This document shows, piece by piece, positions 13,001-23,440 of a DNA stretch of 64,000 nucleotides. Numbering within the stretch: position 1 is the stretch's first letter; every line of letters begins with the position of its first letter. The DNA is taken from assembly GCA_000328365.1 (NCBI GenBank), contig KB308794.1:32845-96844 (forward strand), written 5' to 3'. The position numbers and the translations under genes were made by a program. Source of the DNA: Capitella teleta. Lineage: Eukaryota > Annelida > Polychaeta > Capitellidae. The notes beneath the pieces were generated by a model, which saw nothing but the letters and a program-made list of their open reading frames with translations, was not told where the DNA came from and did no database searches.

Positions 13001-13290
13001 CCTTGTACAGCTCAACATGCTCCTGCCATTTTGCTTTCAGATTTGGATCCGAATGAATTTGCAAGGTGAGATCGAGGACTCTTTCCGCGAATTCCAGGTA
13101 CTCCGGCTCATCTCTGACACGTGCTGACACTGAAAATATACCATTAAATATTAATTGAAACCATGTATGAATTATAAGCACACGCGTCTTTGGGCTGCTG
13201 CCATGGTAACAGAATGACCAAATTTTAATTTCTCGGAAACTGACCGGATGCAATGAAGAGCAAGCAAACACAGAGCTGTGTGGTCCACAT
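10058..13290 (-). CDS. PLB1: Phospholipase B1-like GDSL lipase, 14 exons, complete
   Basis: A secreted or lumenal lipase of the SGNH/GDSL superfamily; vertebrate PLB1 removes acyl chains from phospholipids and other lipids. Exons (high to low): 13290-13245, 13129-12993, 12792-12732, 11780-11722, 11657-11590, 11529-11483, 11421-11307, 11168-11036, 10985-10828, 10772-10604, 10547-10449, 10398-10318, 10232-10176, 10120-10058. All junctions are GT-AG and in phase, giving 430 residues. The signal peptide is MWTTQLCVCLLFIASVSA. Block I is FGDSIT with the predicted catalytic Ser99, GGND carries Asn213, and DCFH carries Asp344 and His347. VTLFVGGNDLCGSC and ESWRSVGGDES resemble vertebrate PLB1. Vertebrate PLB1 has four tandem lipase repeats and a C-terminal membrane anchor; this gene has one repeat and no anchor. 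Intron 3 is enlarged by a MITE with a SINE inside it. Confidence 0.93.
11797..12668. mobile_element. Tc1/mariner-type MITE in a PLB1 intron, carrying a nested SINE
   Basis: Two inverted ends of about 45 bp face each other. The left begins TACAGAGTGGGCCAAAAG and the right, read inward, begins TACAAAGTGAGCCAAAAA; both continue to CCATGTT. TA lies outside each end, as expected for a Tc1/mariner target duplication. Without the SINE at 12101-12479 the element is about 490 bp and has no transposase, so it is non-autonomous. It lies wholly in intron 3 of the lipase gene. Confidence 0.75.
12101..12479 (+). mobile_element. tRNA-derived SINE, copy 1 (full body plus tail)
   Basis: A box-A-like start (GGATAGCTCAGTGGG) and a box-B-like block (GGGTTCGAGACC) give it a tRNA-like head. 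A body of about 170 bp follows, with an internal repeat of TATAATTGTAATTC, then a tail from about 12357 to 12479. The head and body recur in the split copy at 32509-33541. The tail recurs alone, reversed, at 55882-56008. It is inserted in the MITE and so is younger than it. Confidence 0.8.
13197..13210. promoter_or_regulatory. Consensus X-box in intron 1 of the PLB1-like gene
   Basis: GCTGCCATGGTAAC fits the RFX consensus GYTRCC-NN-RGYAAC exactly. It lies between the signal-peptide exon and exon 2. A functional role is only possible, not shown. Confidence 0.3.
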
Positions 13291-15408
13291 CTCGACGGAA
13301 TAATGAGAGTACGATTCGCTCGCAACGCTCCAAATGATCCCTCTCTGATGATGGTGTACGGGTCAATGAGGTCAAGTTGGTGTGATTTACAGCTACTTCG
13401 AATATTGTTGATTAAGTGGTAGAACTACTAAAAATAAATAATTGTGCGACTGGTCGGCTTAGATATGGGACGATTGGTTATTGATTATTAACACTTCTTT
13501 TGTAGTTGAAAACTAGTTGCGTTTCGGAAAAAAAGGCTGTTATAAATTCCATCTCTTGTGAGCTTTTTAATGTTATTATTAAGCTGCTTTTACTTGAATA
13601 ATCATGAAATTTACACAATGTACTTCTGTGTCTCATGACTGCGTAATTGAAACCTAGATTAAATGATTAATGTGATAATTTCCGTAAGAATGCGAACGCT
13701 TTGACTTCTCCCAATCTACTTAACATAAACCCCTGAAGGCGGGGGTAGCTTTGAGTACTACAATAATGTTCGGCGCTTTCTCCGTGAGATTTGTAGCAGC
13801 CACCATTATAAATAAACAAATAAATGAAAAAGAAAATTATGAAAACAAATTTTACTGTTACAGATCTTCTTTATCTTTTGCCCTGAAGTTCTCGCAATAT
13901 TGACTCTTCTTTATATTTCTTTAACATTACCGGCATATTTATGTCTATTTTTATCCTAGGAATAAAAGGAATAACACATGATAAAACGTTTATAGCATAT
14001 GTGGTTCAGAGCCTGTACAGGGCAGCTCACAGAAAGACTGTTTCGAACTTAATCAGAACGCACCTCGACACTCACACTGAATCATAACGCACTGGCAAGT
14101 GACGGCTCTAAGCGACATATGAATCATAACGTTCTGAAACCACTGCAGTTGAAATTATTATCGATTTGTTTTCGCTCGAATCTAACAAACAAAAGAATTT
14201 CAGAGAAAGTGAAAAACATGAAACTGAAATTACATCAGCTTTTTCTTTTCGATTTCAATTTCAAACAAGTTTGCAAACAATACCTAATACAGTCGCGAGT
14301 CGCGGTTTTTGTCCTTTAAATCGAGAGAGAAGAAAAATAACGTTTGAGACGGAGAATATTATTATAATTCTGTTTGATCGTTTCCGAAATCGTTTGTTTA
14401 TTTGCTGTTTTCTGAGTGTGTGTTGAGCGGGAGTGAGGGTGTAGGTTGAAATCTTCGTCATTAAAACGTACGACATTCGCATATATTTGACTCGGATTTC
14501 CAAGTGACTCAGAATCGGCTAAAACCAACATAACCGCAGACGAACAAAGTTCAATTAATTGCACAGAACCTTATCATAGTATATAATAAGAAATTTATAC
14601 CTTAGATTTAAGAAACGAAAGGGCGAAAGGGGCATGCATTAGTCTCGAATTCCTACCCTGGAGCTCAACGAAAGTAATGGATAAAACACCGTTGAATGAT
14701 GAAGTTGAAACCAAACAATATTATTAATGGCCTTCAATTTATTGATTTATACTCTCTTTTTTTTTCTTGGTCAGTTTCCAAAATATGTAAACCTTAATTT
14801 TTATCAGGTGGGGTTTGTTTCTGTTTTTCGGAGGGTTTTTTTTTTTTTTTTTTTTTAGATATAATTATTAATAACGGAGACGCAAAAAGATGACCGAGAT
14901 ACAAGGGACATAAGACAGGTACCCTGGATAAGATTTCAGCCAATCAGACGAGAGTATTCTGCCGCGTGGTTTGGGATGACTCATCTGTGTGTTCTACTCC
15001 TAGAAAGTTCTTTCTTTGACGCGTGCCTGCGTCGTAATTTCCGTGGTTTTTATTGATGTATATATATAGAGGTGACACCCTCTAAGGCTGTCGTTAAGAT
15101 CATCAGATAATGCATGCTCCCTGGTAAGAGCGCGAAATTACTAAAAAATCAACACTTTGCTTCATTTTGACTTCAGGCCTAAGATATGAACGTCGTATCG
15201 CTATCTTGTTTAAGCCTTGACACCAATTTTCGGATAATTAGTATAATTACGGACTTTGTCGTCTTTGTAGACTGAAATTTTCCCTGTGGGCTACCCACAT
15301 GTTAACAACAATATGCGAAATAATTATCTGAAACTGATGCATATTGTTTTGTTTTGGTTTTTTTGGTTTTTTTTATTAATTTATTTCATTTATAACAGAG
15401 AACAACCA

Positions 15409-15466
15409 AATTCTAGTTCTCCAGGTGCCATAAAGTTTTCTTTATGGCACCTGGAGAACTAGAATT
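15409..15466. repeat. Perfect 27-bp hairpin with TTTT loop
   Basis: Arms at 15409-15435 and 15440-15466 are exact reverse complements over 27 bases, separated by TTTT. A second perfect hairpin with the same loop begins three bases later. Perfect arms mean the structure is young or maintained. It is not a tRNA or a recognisable terminator. Confidence 0.9.
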
Positions 15467-15468
15467 AG

Positions 15469-15510
15469 AAAATCAAATTTTGCCAATTTTTATTGGCAAA
15501 ATTTGATTTT
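15469..15510. repeat. Perfect 19-bp hairpin with TTTT loop
   Basis: Arms at 15469-15487 and 15492-15510 are exact reverse complements over 19 bases, again around TTTT. An A run follows. The arms are unrelated to those of the neighbouring hairpin, so this is not a simple duplication. Confidence 0.9.
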
Positions 15511-17754
15511 AAAAAAAAAAACATCAAAAATCACTTTGTCCAAGTATTTCGATAGGTATATGTTGATTGTCGTTGCCATTGTATAAGACCCAGTTGGCCG
15601 CTCCGACTGGTGCTGTGGCCGTCGTCTGCTCGTTAGACAATGCACTGCTGCTTGATTGTGTTATTGCAATTTTAATTTCATTCAACTTGTGAACTTGGTG
15701 TGAACTTGTCCTTAGGCGGAAAACAAGTAAATCAATTTCACTAAATTACACAACAATCGATGCATGTGTTACATAAGTGCCGTGCATGTTTTCAAATTTT
15801 GATACCTGACCGTCGTATCACCCCTCGACACCGTTACATAAGACTTCGTAAAGCATCGTAGCATTAAGCATACGACATGTTATGCCACTGTCTGGTACCT
15901 AATTATATATTTTTACTTATCGTAGTTGTTGTCTCCAGACTGCAAGGAAATCGTCGTCGGAGGCACATAAAATTAGCATTTTAAGCCACACGTCAGCATG
16001 CTATTTATAGAACACAAATTGGGCGCGGCCACGTAAAACGGGTTATAGTGGACGTGATTTACGGAAGACGGGAATTATATCATCAAATAGAATGAGGGGG
16101 TTGTTGATAAACTTTTTATGAACATCGGAGAATAGAAGAAGAGAGAAAAAATATAATAAGTATGGATCCTTTATAAAAGATGAATTGCGTCTTTTGCTAA
16201 TAATCTGTCAGACGATTTTCGCGCTTCTTTTGTTTGGCGCTGTAATTGGCAAGGTGCCAAAAAAGGCCTCGATGTGAGAGTACTGATGTCAACTCTCCAA
16301 TTGACTCAACATAACTCACTTAGGAAACTGAATATGTATTAAAGTACTTCGGAAAGGAGGACTTGTTGCTATCGTCAGCAATTTCTTTGTTCGGGTCTTC
16401 CTATCGTTTTCTTCTTCTTTTCTTTTTTTTCTTCTTCTTTTTTTTCCACTTGAATTAATTGTTCAATTCGTGGCCTATATCCCGTCTGATCTACACATAT
16501 CACTGTCAAGTTGCTGTGACTTCCTATTTTTGCGCATATAATTATTTGTAAATCATGTACCAGTACTTTATAGTATATTTTTACATCCATTAGTAGTTTT
16601 GACTATGGAAGGAACAATTTCACTTTCGGTATAAAACAATGTTTATTTCGGCAATCTTTTGTTTTAAAAAACAAAACAAAAATCGGAAGCATTAAAAAGG
16701 AAATGAATGTTTCCAAAAAAAAAAAAAAAAAAAAAAAATTGACAATTCGAGTCTTTCTCCGTTTTCAAATAATTCCACCTATTTTACACCATAAATAAAT
16801 AGCCATATCATACTGAGACTGAATTTTCAATAATTTTAATTTATTTCCTTTTAAATGAATAAAAATAGAAACATATCCATACACTGGTTTATAAAAATAT
16901 CCACATAAATTATGATACACAACATTCTCTGAGCGTCGGATGCAACGGAACTGAGTTCCAAGAAGGAAAATGACATTTTTATTCGTCAAAATAATGAATG
17001 CTCCCTTGTATAATGTTAATGAATGGGGCGAAAGGGAGCGGTCGTAATTTGGATGAGAACGAAATACGGGAGAAAATATGCCTAACAAAATATAATACGA
17101 GTAGTGAACACAATTTGAGTGCGTTGGGTGGTCCATCTTCAGTTTTAGATACTTTAATACTTAGACACTTTGAAAATAAATAATAGATATCTTTGATAAG
17201 CAAGTTTCGAAAGATGAATACAATGGTAAGAGGAGGGGACTAGAGATAATTTTGAAAAATCATTAAAATTATTATTCTTGTTATTCCAGGGTGAAAAAGT
17301 CGACAAGGAAAAATATTCTAAGCGATGAATACAATTTGCATAATCAGCGGAAGAAAGATGTGATTAAAGGCGTTGAAGATAAAGGCACAGACACGTGATC
17401 GCGTCACTATGGAAACGATCTAAAAGTAGTATAACAGTAAAAAAAAAAAGGCAAAAACGGTGAAAACATGAAAGAGGACAGACAAAATTGCAGGATTATT
17501 CTAACAAATAGGCAATCATATGTACACAAAGTGGAGGGAGGAACAAATTAGGGTCAGTATTATATGCATGAGATCCGTGGAGGCGCACGTGGTGTGAGCG
17601 CCGCCATCTTGAATACTTAATGAGGTCACGTGGTGAGGTTTCCAACGGTAACACAAAGCACTCGCAATAATAACTCGAATATAAGATTAAAACACAATTT
17701 GTGACAGTTTTGAGGGTCATTGTCTTTTTCTCAGTCCTAAGTCGTGCTTCATTC

Positions 17755-18683
17755 TTATTGCATCATGCTTAAAGTGGGTAGTGTCGAACATTTCGATCCG
17801 TGTATCCTCCAAGAGTGCTCGACGTCTCGTAACTTTCGTCTCAATTCAGTGACCGTGTCTTTGAGGTGACTGTTTTCGATCTTCACTCGATGGTAGTCCT
17901 AATAAAATAAAAGAAAAAAGGTTAAAATTGTTCAGCGTTCATTTTTGCGCGGGAAAACTTACAGTGAGCACGTGTTCGGTCTGCGCCTTCTTCTTTTCCC
18001 GGCATTTCCGGGCCGCCCGTCGGTTCTGCTCCTTGCGGCGCTCCTTCTTAATTACCACAATGGGGGGAACTCCGTCCTACAAGGATGAAAAACAATCAAA
18101 AATTGGTCAAATACGATCAAAAACGATCAAGAGTAATCCGCGCATAGAGTGCGTTATGATTATTTTTGTGCGTTATGATTCGGATGCTTACCGCGAATAC
18201 GACTGGATCGCGAGGCCTTCCACCGCGACGACGTTGAGCTGGCTGGGGTTGCACTGGGGAAGGACTGAAGGCGTCGGAGGACTGTCCGTACAGTGAGTCG
18301 TCATCGTCGAAGTCATCAATCGGTTCCGTTTTAACTGAGACGTTGTTATTCGCTTCTTCCTGCGCGAGTTGATCCTGGACGAAGGCCTCCAATTGCGTCA
18401 TGTCCAATTCCTCAGCCTCAAGACCGAGTGGAGATCCCTCCGATGCACTTATTGACCCTTTGGCGTCAACGGGGTCAAATGACGTCATCTTGTACGGACT
18501 GGCGGGGGAGTAAGAGTACATATGGGGGCTGGGCGAGCTGCGGAAGTCTCCGGTGGCGCTGGGGTAGTCTGGACTGGTGTGACCAAGTCCCCCTGTTGGG
18601 AAGGACGCTCCGGTGGGAGGGATCGGTGCCTGGAGGGTGTTGGGAACCTCTCCCATGCTTAACATCTGACTGAAGAGATCCAT
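17755..18683 (-). CDS. Fos/ATF3-family bZIP transcription factor
   Basis: A nuclear DNA-binding protein of 249 residues in three exons: 18683-18192, 18076-17963 and 17898-17755, all GT-AG and in phase 0. The N-terminal half is Ser/Pro-rich with an acidic segment (VKTEPIDDFDDDDS), likely an activation region. The basic region centres on NRRAARKCREKKK (Asn182 to Arg190 match the bZIP signature N-x2-AA-x2-CR). The zipper uses Val200, Val207, Leu214, Leu221 and Val228, so it is weak in leucine and may prefer a partner. After the zipper comes His235-x3-Cys239, as in the HRPAC/HRPTC of Fos and ATF3. I place it in the Fos/ATF3/JDP2 group without choosing an orthologue. The ATG is 13 bases after an acceptor (AG at 18697-18698), so a noncoding first exon lies upstream. 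Confidence 0.88.
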
Positions 18684-18698
18684 GTTGTGGTGATTGCT

Positions 18699-20819
18699 GA
18701 GGAAGAAAGAATAATAAAGTTATTAAAATTGTTAAAATTATAAGGGTTTTTTTCCAAGACCTGTTGCTCGAGTGGCTCCGGCTATTCAACTGAAGCATTG
18801 GCAGAAAGCTACTCAAATAAATAACCTATTCACCACTCGAGTCAGCAGTAAATTCAAAGACGGCGTGGTTATACCGTCTATAAATAAACACCAGAGTCCA
18901 CGTCATGAAAAAAAGGGGTTTGAAACGTGTATGACAACCACGCCCTGATTTATGCAAATCGGAAATATGCAAATGTGGTCGTAAGTTGTGCAACCCCTAA
19001 ATGTGTGCATGGCATTAGGAGCTCTACATTATCGCGACCCTGGATCCTGATCCAGGGCATCAGGATCGGGATTGACTTCCTGTGGCACGTGCATCGCTAC
19101 GCAGTAGTAAAAGAGGAAGAATAGCGCGCGAACATTGCGCGCGTTTTTCACCTCAATGCACGCGCTTGGCCTACTTCCCGTATTATTTCCAGGAATTATG
19201 GCGGGAAAAAATATTCCCCTGCGATCAATTCGACTTGCAACAGTTTGTACTTCACTTGTCGATCACGACATCAATTTGATCAAGTTTCGATTTCCGAATC
19301 AACGAGAATTTCCAAGACAATTGATAATAGAAACAGATAAAATGTTTTGATCAGAAAGCGGGAGTTACCCGCATATTGTCATAAAAGGCATGCACATTTG
19401 CACATCCTTGAAACAATATATAATTCAATAATTATGATACATGTAGTGCTGTCGAATGAAATAACACGTTTTGTAATATACATAAAAGGTTTCAATTAGG
19501 AAGGTCCCACTACACTTACCCCTCCCCCTCCCTCCCTTTCTTTTATAGCCAGGTGCTCTAAATGATGAAATCGCGTGTTGGATACAATTCAATCTCGATC
19601 ACTTTAATCGCTTCGCACCTGATCAACGATATACACCGAGGAGGAATTAGGGGAAAAATAAATAGTTTTAAAGTGCTCCCAACAAAACAAATTAGATTTT
19701 AATGGGCTTGTTTTCCCTCGCCTCCCCGAGTGATGTTTATTGTGGCTGATTTGCTCAAAAAAAAAAAAAAATAATAATAAAGTAAACAAAGGGAATTATC
19801 GTGAATTTATTTAAACGCTCTTTGAAGTTGAAAGCGAATCTTTATCTTTTGTTTTAATCCGTCTGTTATTAAGGTCATTGACACTGCAACAGCTGACTGA
19901 GATCCATCGGGTATATAATGCCTATAGGTCATTACGTAATGGGTGAGTTCAGGTCGAGCAGTATTGCGTAACAGCGAACAACATAATGGTGGTGTGTTTA
20001 ACCTCACAGAGTTCATGCCCCGGTGATGTACAAGAGTCCAGATTGATACAATACTGAGGAGAGTGCCGCGAGGATGCCAATCAACTGGTATAATATCAAG
20101 TGATAACCCTTTATTACTACTTTGTAATCAGTATACGCTACTTTACCAGTTATTACATTTTAACTAGTTATTAACGAATTATTCATGATCCCTGGTTAAC
20201 AGAGTAGACTAGTTAATCAAATACCGTTTTATACATCGTTAAAGTCGAATAAAAAAAAAAACCCCTGTTTCAGATGTAGCCATAGAAACGAAAACTGTTA
20301 TGGTGACAAAAAGGGAAAAATTAGAGCCTGCCTAGCAGCATGTTTCAACACGTCGCTATCTCCGCCCGGACATGTTTGAGCAAGCAACAAGCCAAAATAT
20401 CAATTAGCTGAATATTAATCAAAATGTTGGGCCTAAGAGCAAGTAGAATATTAATTTATCTATAAATACCAACTATAAATACCAACTGCATCAATCTCGA
20501 TATTGACTACTAGAAGTGAAGTGAACGCGAAATCGGAATCTCTTAATGGTTAATTGGGAGTAATTTTAATCATTCAGAGAGTTGATATACTAATAATTGA
20601 CACCCACCTCATAGTAACTCGATGTTTGGTTGCAATGACCAGTTGCTATAGGCCCATGTCACGACGATGATATGCCAAGACCTTGTATTCCTTTTCAAGT
20701 AGTTCTATGAAACTTTATTCCGATTTCCAATCAAATATTCTTCTGATTGCGTGCAGTCAGCGAAATCTTTGCAAGTTAGCGACTCACGTGCAAATATTTA
20801 GCAGGCCGATCGGTGAATG
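18699..20819. other. Probable 5' UTR intron and upstream region of the bZIP gene
   Basis: No coding exon is seen. A splice acceptor at 18697 on the minus strand shows that transcription starts farther up. A possible donor (CAC followed by GTGAGT) lies near 20790. Also present are a good E2F-type site TGGCGGGAAAAAA near 19199 and a 20-bp inverted repeat near 19035 (CCCTGGATC ct GATCCAGGG). Confidence 0.45.
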
Positions 20820-20995
20820 CTTCTGATATCTGAACGTGCAGCGCCTCTGCATTTATAGATCTGAGCACGTGCGAGCCACAACATACACAAACGAAACAAG
20901 CCACGCCCACGTGAAAACATTGATCTGATTGGTCAACCTGGCGCGTGCCGAGTGGGAATTCCCTATATCAGTTCGCTCTGATTGGCTGTTACGTA
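20820..20995 (-). promoter_or_regulatory. Likely bZIP gene promoter
   Basis: Read on the minus strand: two CCAAT boxes (AGCCAATCAGAG near 20987 and GACCAATCAGAT near 20932), a GGGCGTGG box and two CACGTG E-boxes, then TATAAAT at 20851-20857. A start about 30 bp on (near 20820) would precede the candidate donor near 20790 and the acceptor at 18697. Spacing and order are typical of an inducible promoter. The link to the bZIP gene is inferred from strand and distance. Confidence 0.45.
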
Positions 20996-23357
20996 TGGAT
21001 AATTAATATTCATGAGCTGAATCATGTCGATTCGGGTTGCGATATTCTTCAGTCGGCAGATCGAGAATCGCTGCGATCGGGTTAATATAATTATGAGTTG
21101 AATCGGGTCAGACCCAACCATATAGGAGGGCTATAATGGGTCGACCTTAATATCTTCTCCTCATTTACCGGGGCAGAAATTATTAAAATACGCCACAAAT
21201 GACCGGAATGAGTCATCTGCTTGACCCAATTTTCATACACGTTGTCACGTTTACAGTACAAATGCATGTACAACTGATTTAAGTTAACGTCTTAACTATC
21301 AGAGGTCAACCCAAGGTCATTAAATGCATATCATAAAGTTATGAATCACATAAGTGAACAGCCTCACATGGAGTTTCTCGCAAAATGACCAAAACGATTT
21401 TGACTTTTGTCTTTGGCTCTTTGCCAAGCGTAGATGATACATTAGCACCGTGAGAGTCGGTGAAAATTAATATATTGATTTCAATGATGCATCACGTACA
21501 CAGTATGCATGTATATGATCACAGATGGCATTCTTTCCTTATTATGCAATGTGGTCTGCGATTGTGTCAACTGATTAATATGTATAATAATTGTTTGTTA
21601 ACTTGCAAATTAATAATTGTTTTGTACTGAATATCAAGTTAAGGCAGACGCAGCTAAATCGTAATGTCGACGTATTTGAATCGAAAGCAGACGTTTGCAC
21701 TAACGAGACAGAAAGACAGGGTGCTATTATTCGTTCTGATTGATTGACGCTGGGCGAATAACCACAAATTCCCAGTGGTATAACCACGGCATGTCGACAT
21801 AACCACATTAAGTGACATCCGAGCTATAAATAAACCCCGCTGGAACCTTCTTGAAACCTGATGCAACAAGGGTTTTGCAATAACAGATTTCTGGATAATA
21901 AGTGATTTAGCAGCCAGGCCGAATTAATTAACTAACATGCATGAATTAAACACCCGCTCGCTTGCTAATGGCTTGTATGCGTCGATTGTACACTAATATT
22001 ATGCTCTATATTTAGTCGAGGGCTTCTGAATTATGAATTTATGATGCTGTGCCACTTACCACTGTACCTGTTTTTTGTAAACGTTATACGAACCTCGCTC
22101 TAACGACTCTTGCATCCGATGGCGCAATCTGTCCTGAACGCTTGGATCTACATTTCAAAATGACGCGCATTTTGTCGATAGACAATAAATGAATGCAAGC
22201 ATGCATTTATATATAAACAATGATTTACAGTTTTAGAGAACCCTACACTGAGCTGAATTATCTTTATCTCAGATTATTATGCAAGAACACGTGGTCAACT
22301 TGACATGCTATTATACGCATGTCTGACCTACATGCACTGAGATTCTTATATAATGTATACTAATTGACGTATAGTAATTGACGTATACTTAAAATTCCTA
22401 ATAACTGACCTGTACTCTGGCATTAGTGACCTCGTGAGGTATGTTCGAACAAGCTCCCAGTAACAGAGAAGGAGGGGTGTTCTCGTGGTATTAATAGTTT
22501 AAATACCCACCAACCATGGTTAATAGCAGTAATGTACCGAATCCCATTGAAAAACAAAGGTAGTTTTGGTTTGCGGTTGCGTGGGTTTTCCATTTTCAGA
22601 AAAAATATAATAGATGTACGACTTAAAGTGCTTTATCAGTTTTAATTAATTACCTCTTCATGGTAAGAATCACCTGTATAATGGAAGGAGTGAATAAAAA
22701 CTGTGTTATATTAGTCGCATGCTTCATGTATATAACCTAGTACCCGGTTTACCAACAATTATAACACCGTGTTATTTTCTTAATGAATAGAAGGTCAATT
22801 ACAGATTTTCACATGACCGTGATGCGGACGATTCTTTCTTTTTATGATAGTGTGAGATTCGTCTGTATTACGCTTCATGGTGATGGTGACACCCAACTCA
22901 ATCTCAGCCACATGCAAGAGAATTAAAGTCTAACGTTTAATCACTGGGTGGGCTGTTAAATCGCTAATTAACTTCTTCCCTTAATTAACATACCTGGATG
23001 AATCCCTGCTCTCAGGTGTGCGTGCATTAATTAAAGCACTGACCCTTATAGCTGTGTGTGTGGCATTTTCCTACTCAAGAGTAACGTCCTTAAATGTCAA
23101 TTCACCTTAGCCGAGGTGAGCCCCAATTGTACGAAAACGAAGAAAAATATAAAACCATTTTCCTTTTTTAGTTGAAAGCGAATTATTCAGGATTACTCTT
23201 ATCTGACCCGGGCGTAGCACCCTCGGGTGATGTCTTTTGGGGTAAAATTCGGTCGTAAATTCTTCCTTTTCATATAAGCATAGGAATATCAAAATTTAGC
23301 ATAATATGTCGCGTAAAACGGTTATCAAAACTCGTGGTTCTTAAACCTGAACTCGGC

Positions 23358-23440
23358 AGCTTCCGGTAACAATCACCAAATTTCACTTCCGGAAACCCAA
23401 GATTATCAATCAAAATTCAACTTCCGGGCGCCATTCTACA
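23358..23440. promoter_or_regulatory. Promoter-like cluster: three ETS sites and a YY1-like site
   Basis: CTTCCGG occurs three times in about 70 bp, the last joined to GGGCGCCATT (a YY1-type core on the minus strand). The first reads CTTCCGGTAAC, the same 11 bases found in the RBM25/SYCE1-like promoter near 52731. No gene is visible next to it. Confidence 0.4.

Larger units (their letters stand above)
13291..17754. other. Noncoding stretch between PLB1-like and bZIP genes
   Basis: No coding exon is supported. The part next to 17755 should be the 3' UTR of the bZIP gene, whose poly(A) signal I could not fix. Visible items are two GAATCATAACG motifs (14079-14132), T-rich tracts near 14837 and 16430, a poly-A run near 16716-16738 and the two perfect hairpins at 15409-15510. 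The longest open frame (16765-17136, minus) is AT-rich and resembles no family. Confidence 0.6.

Noticed and set aside
16765-17136. 123-codon frame on the minus strand
   Set aside because: AT-rich, hydrophobic by composition, in the 3' flank of the bZIP gene, with no splice logic or similarity.
18475-18816. 113-codon frame overlapping bZIP exon 1
   Set aside because: Shadow of the true exon in another frame; it crosses the acceptor just upstream of the bZIP ATG.
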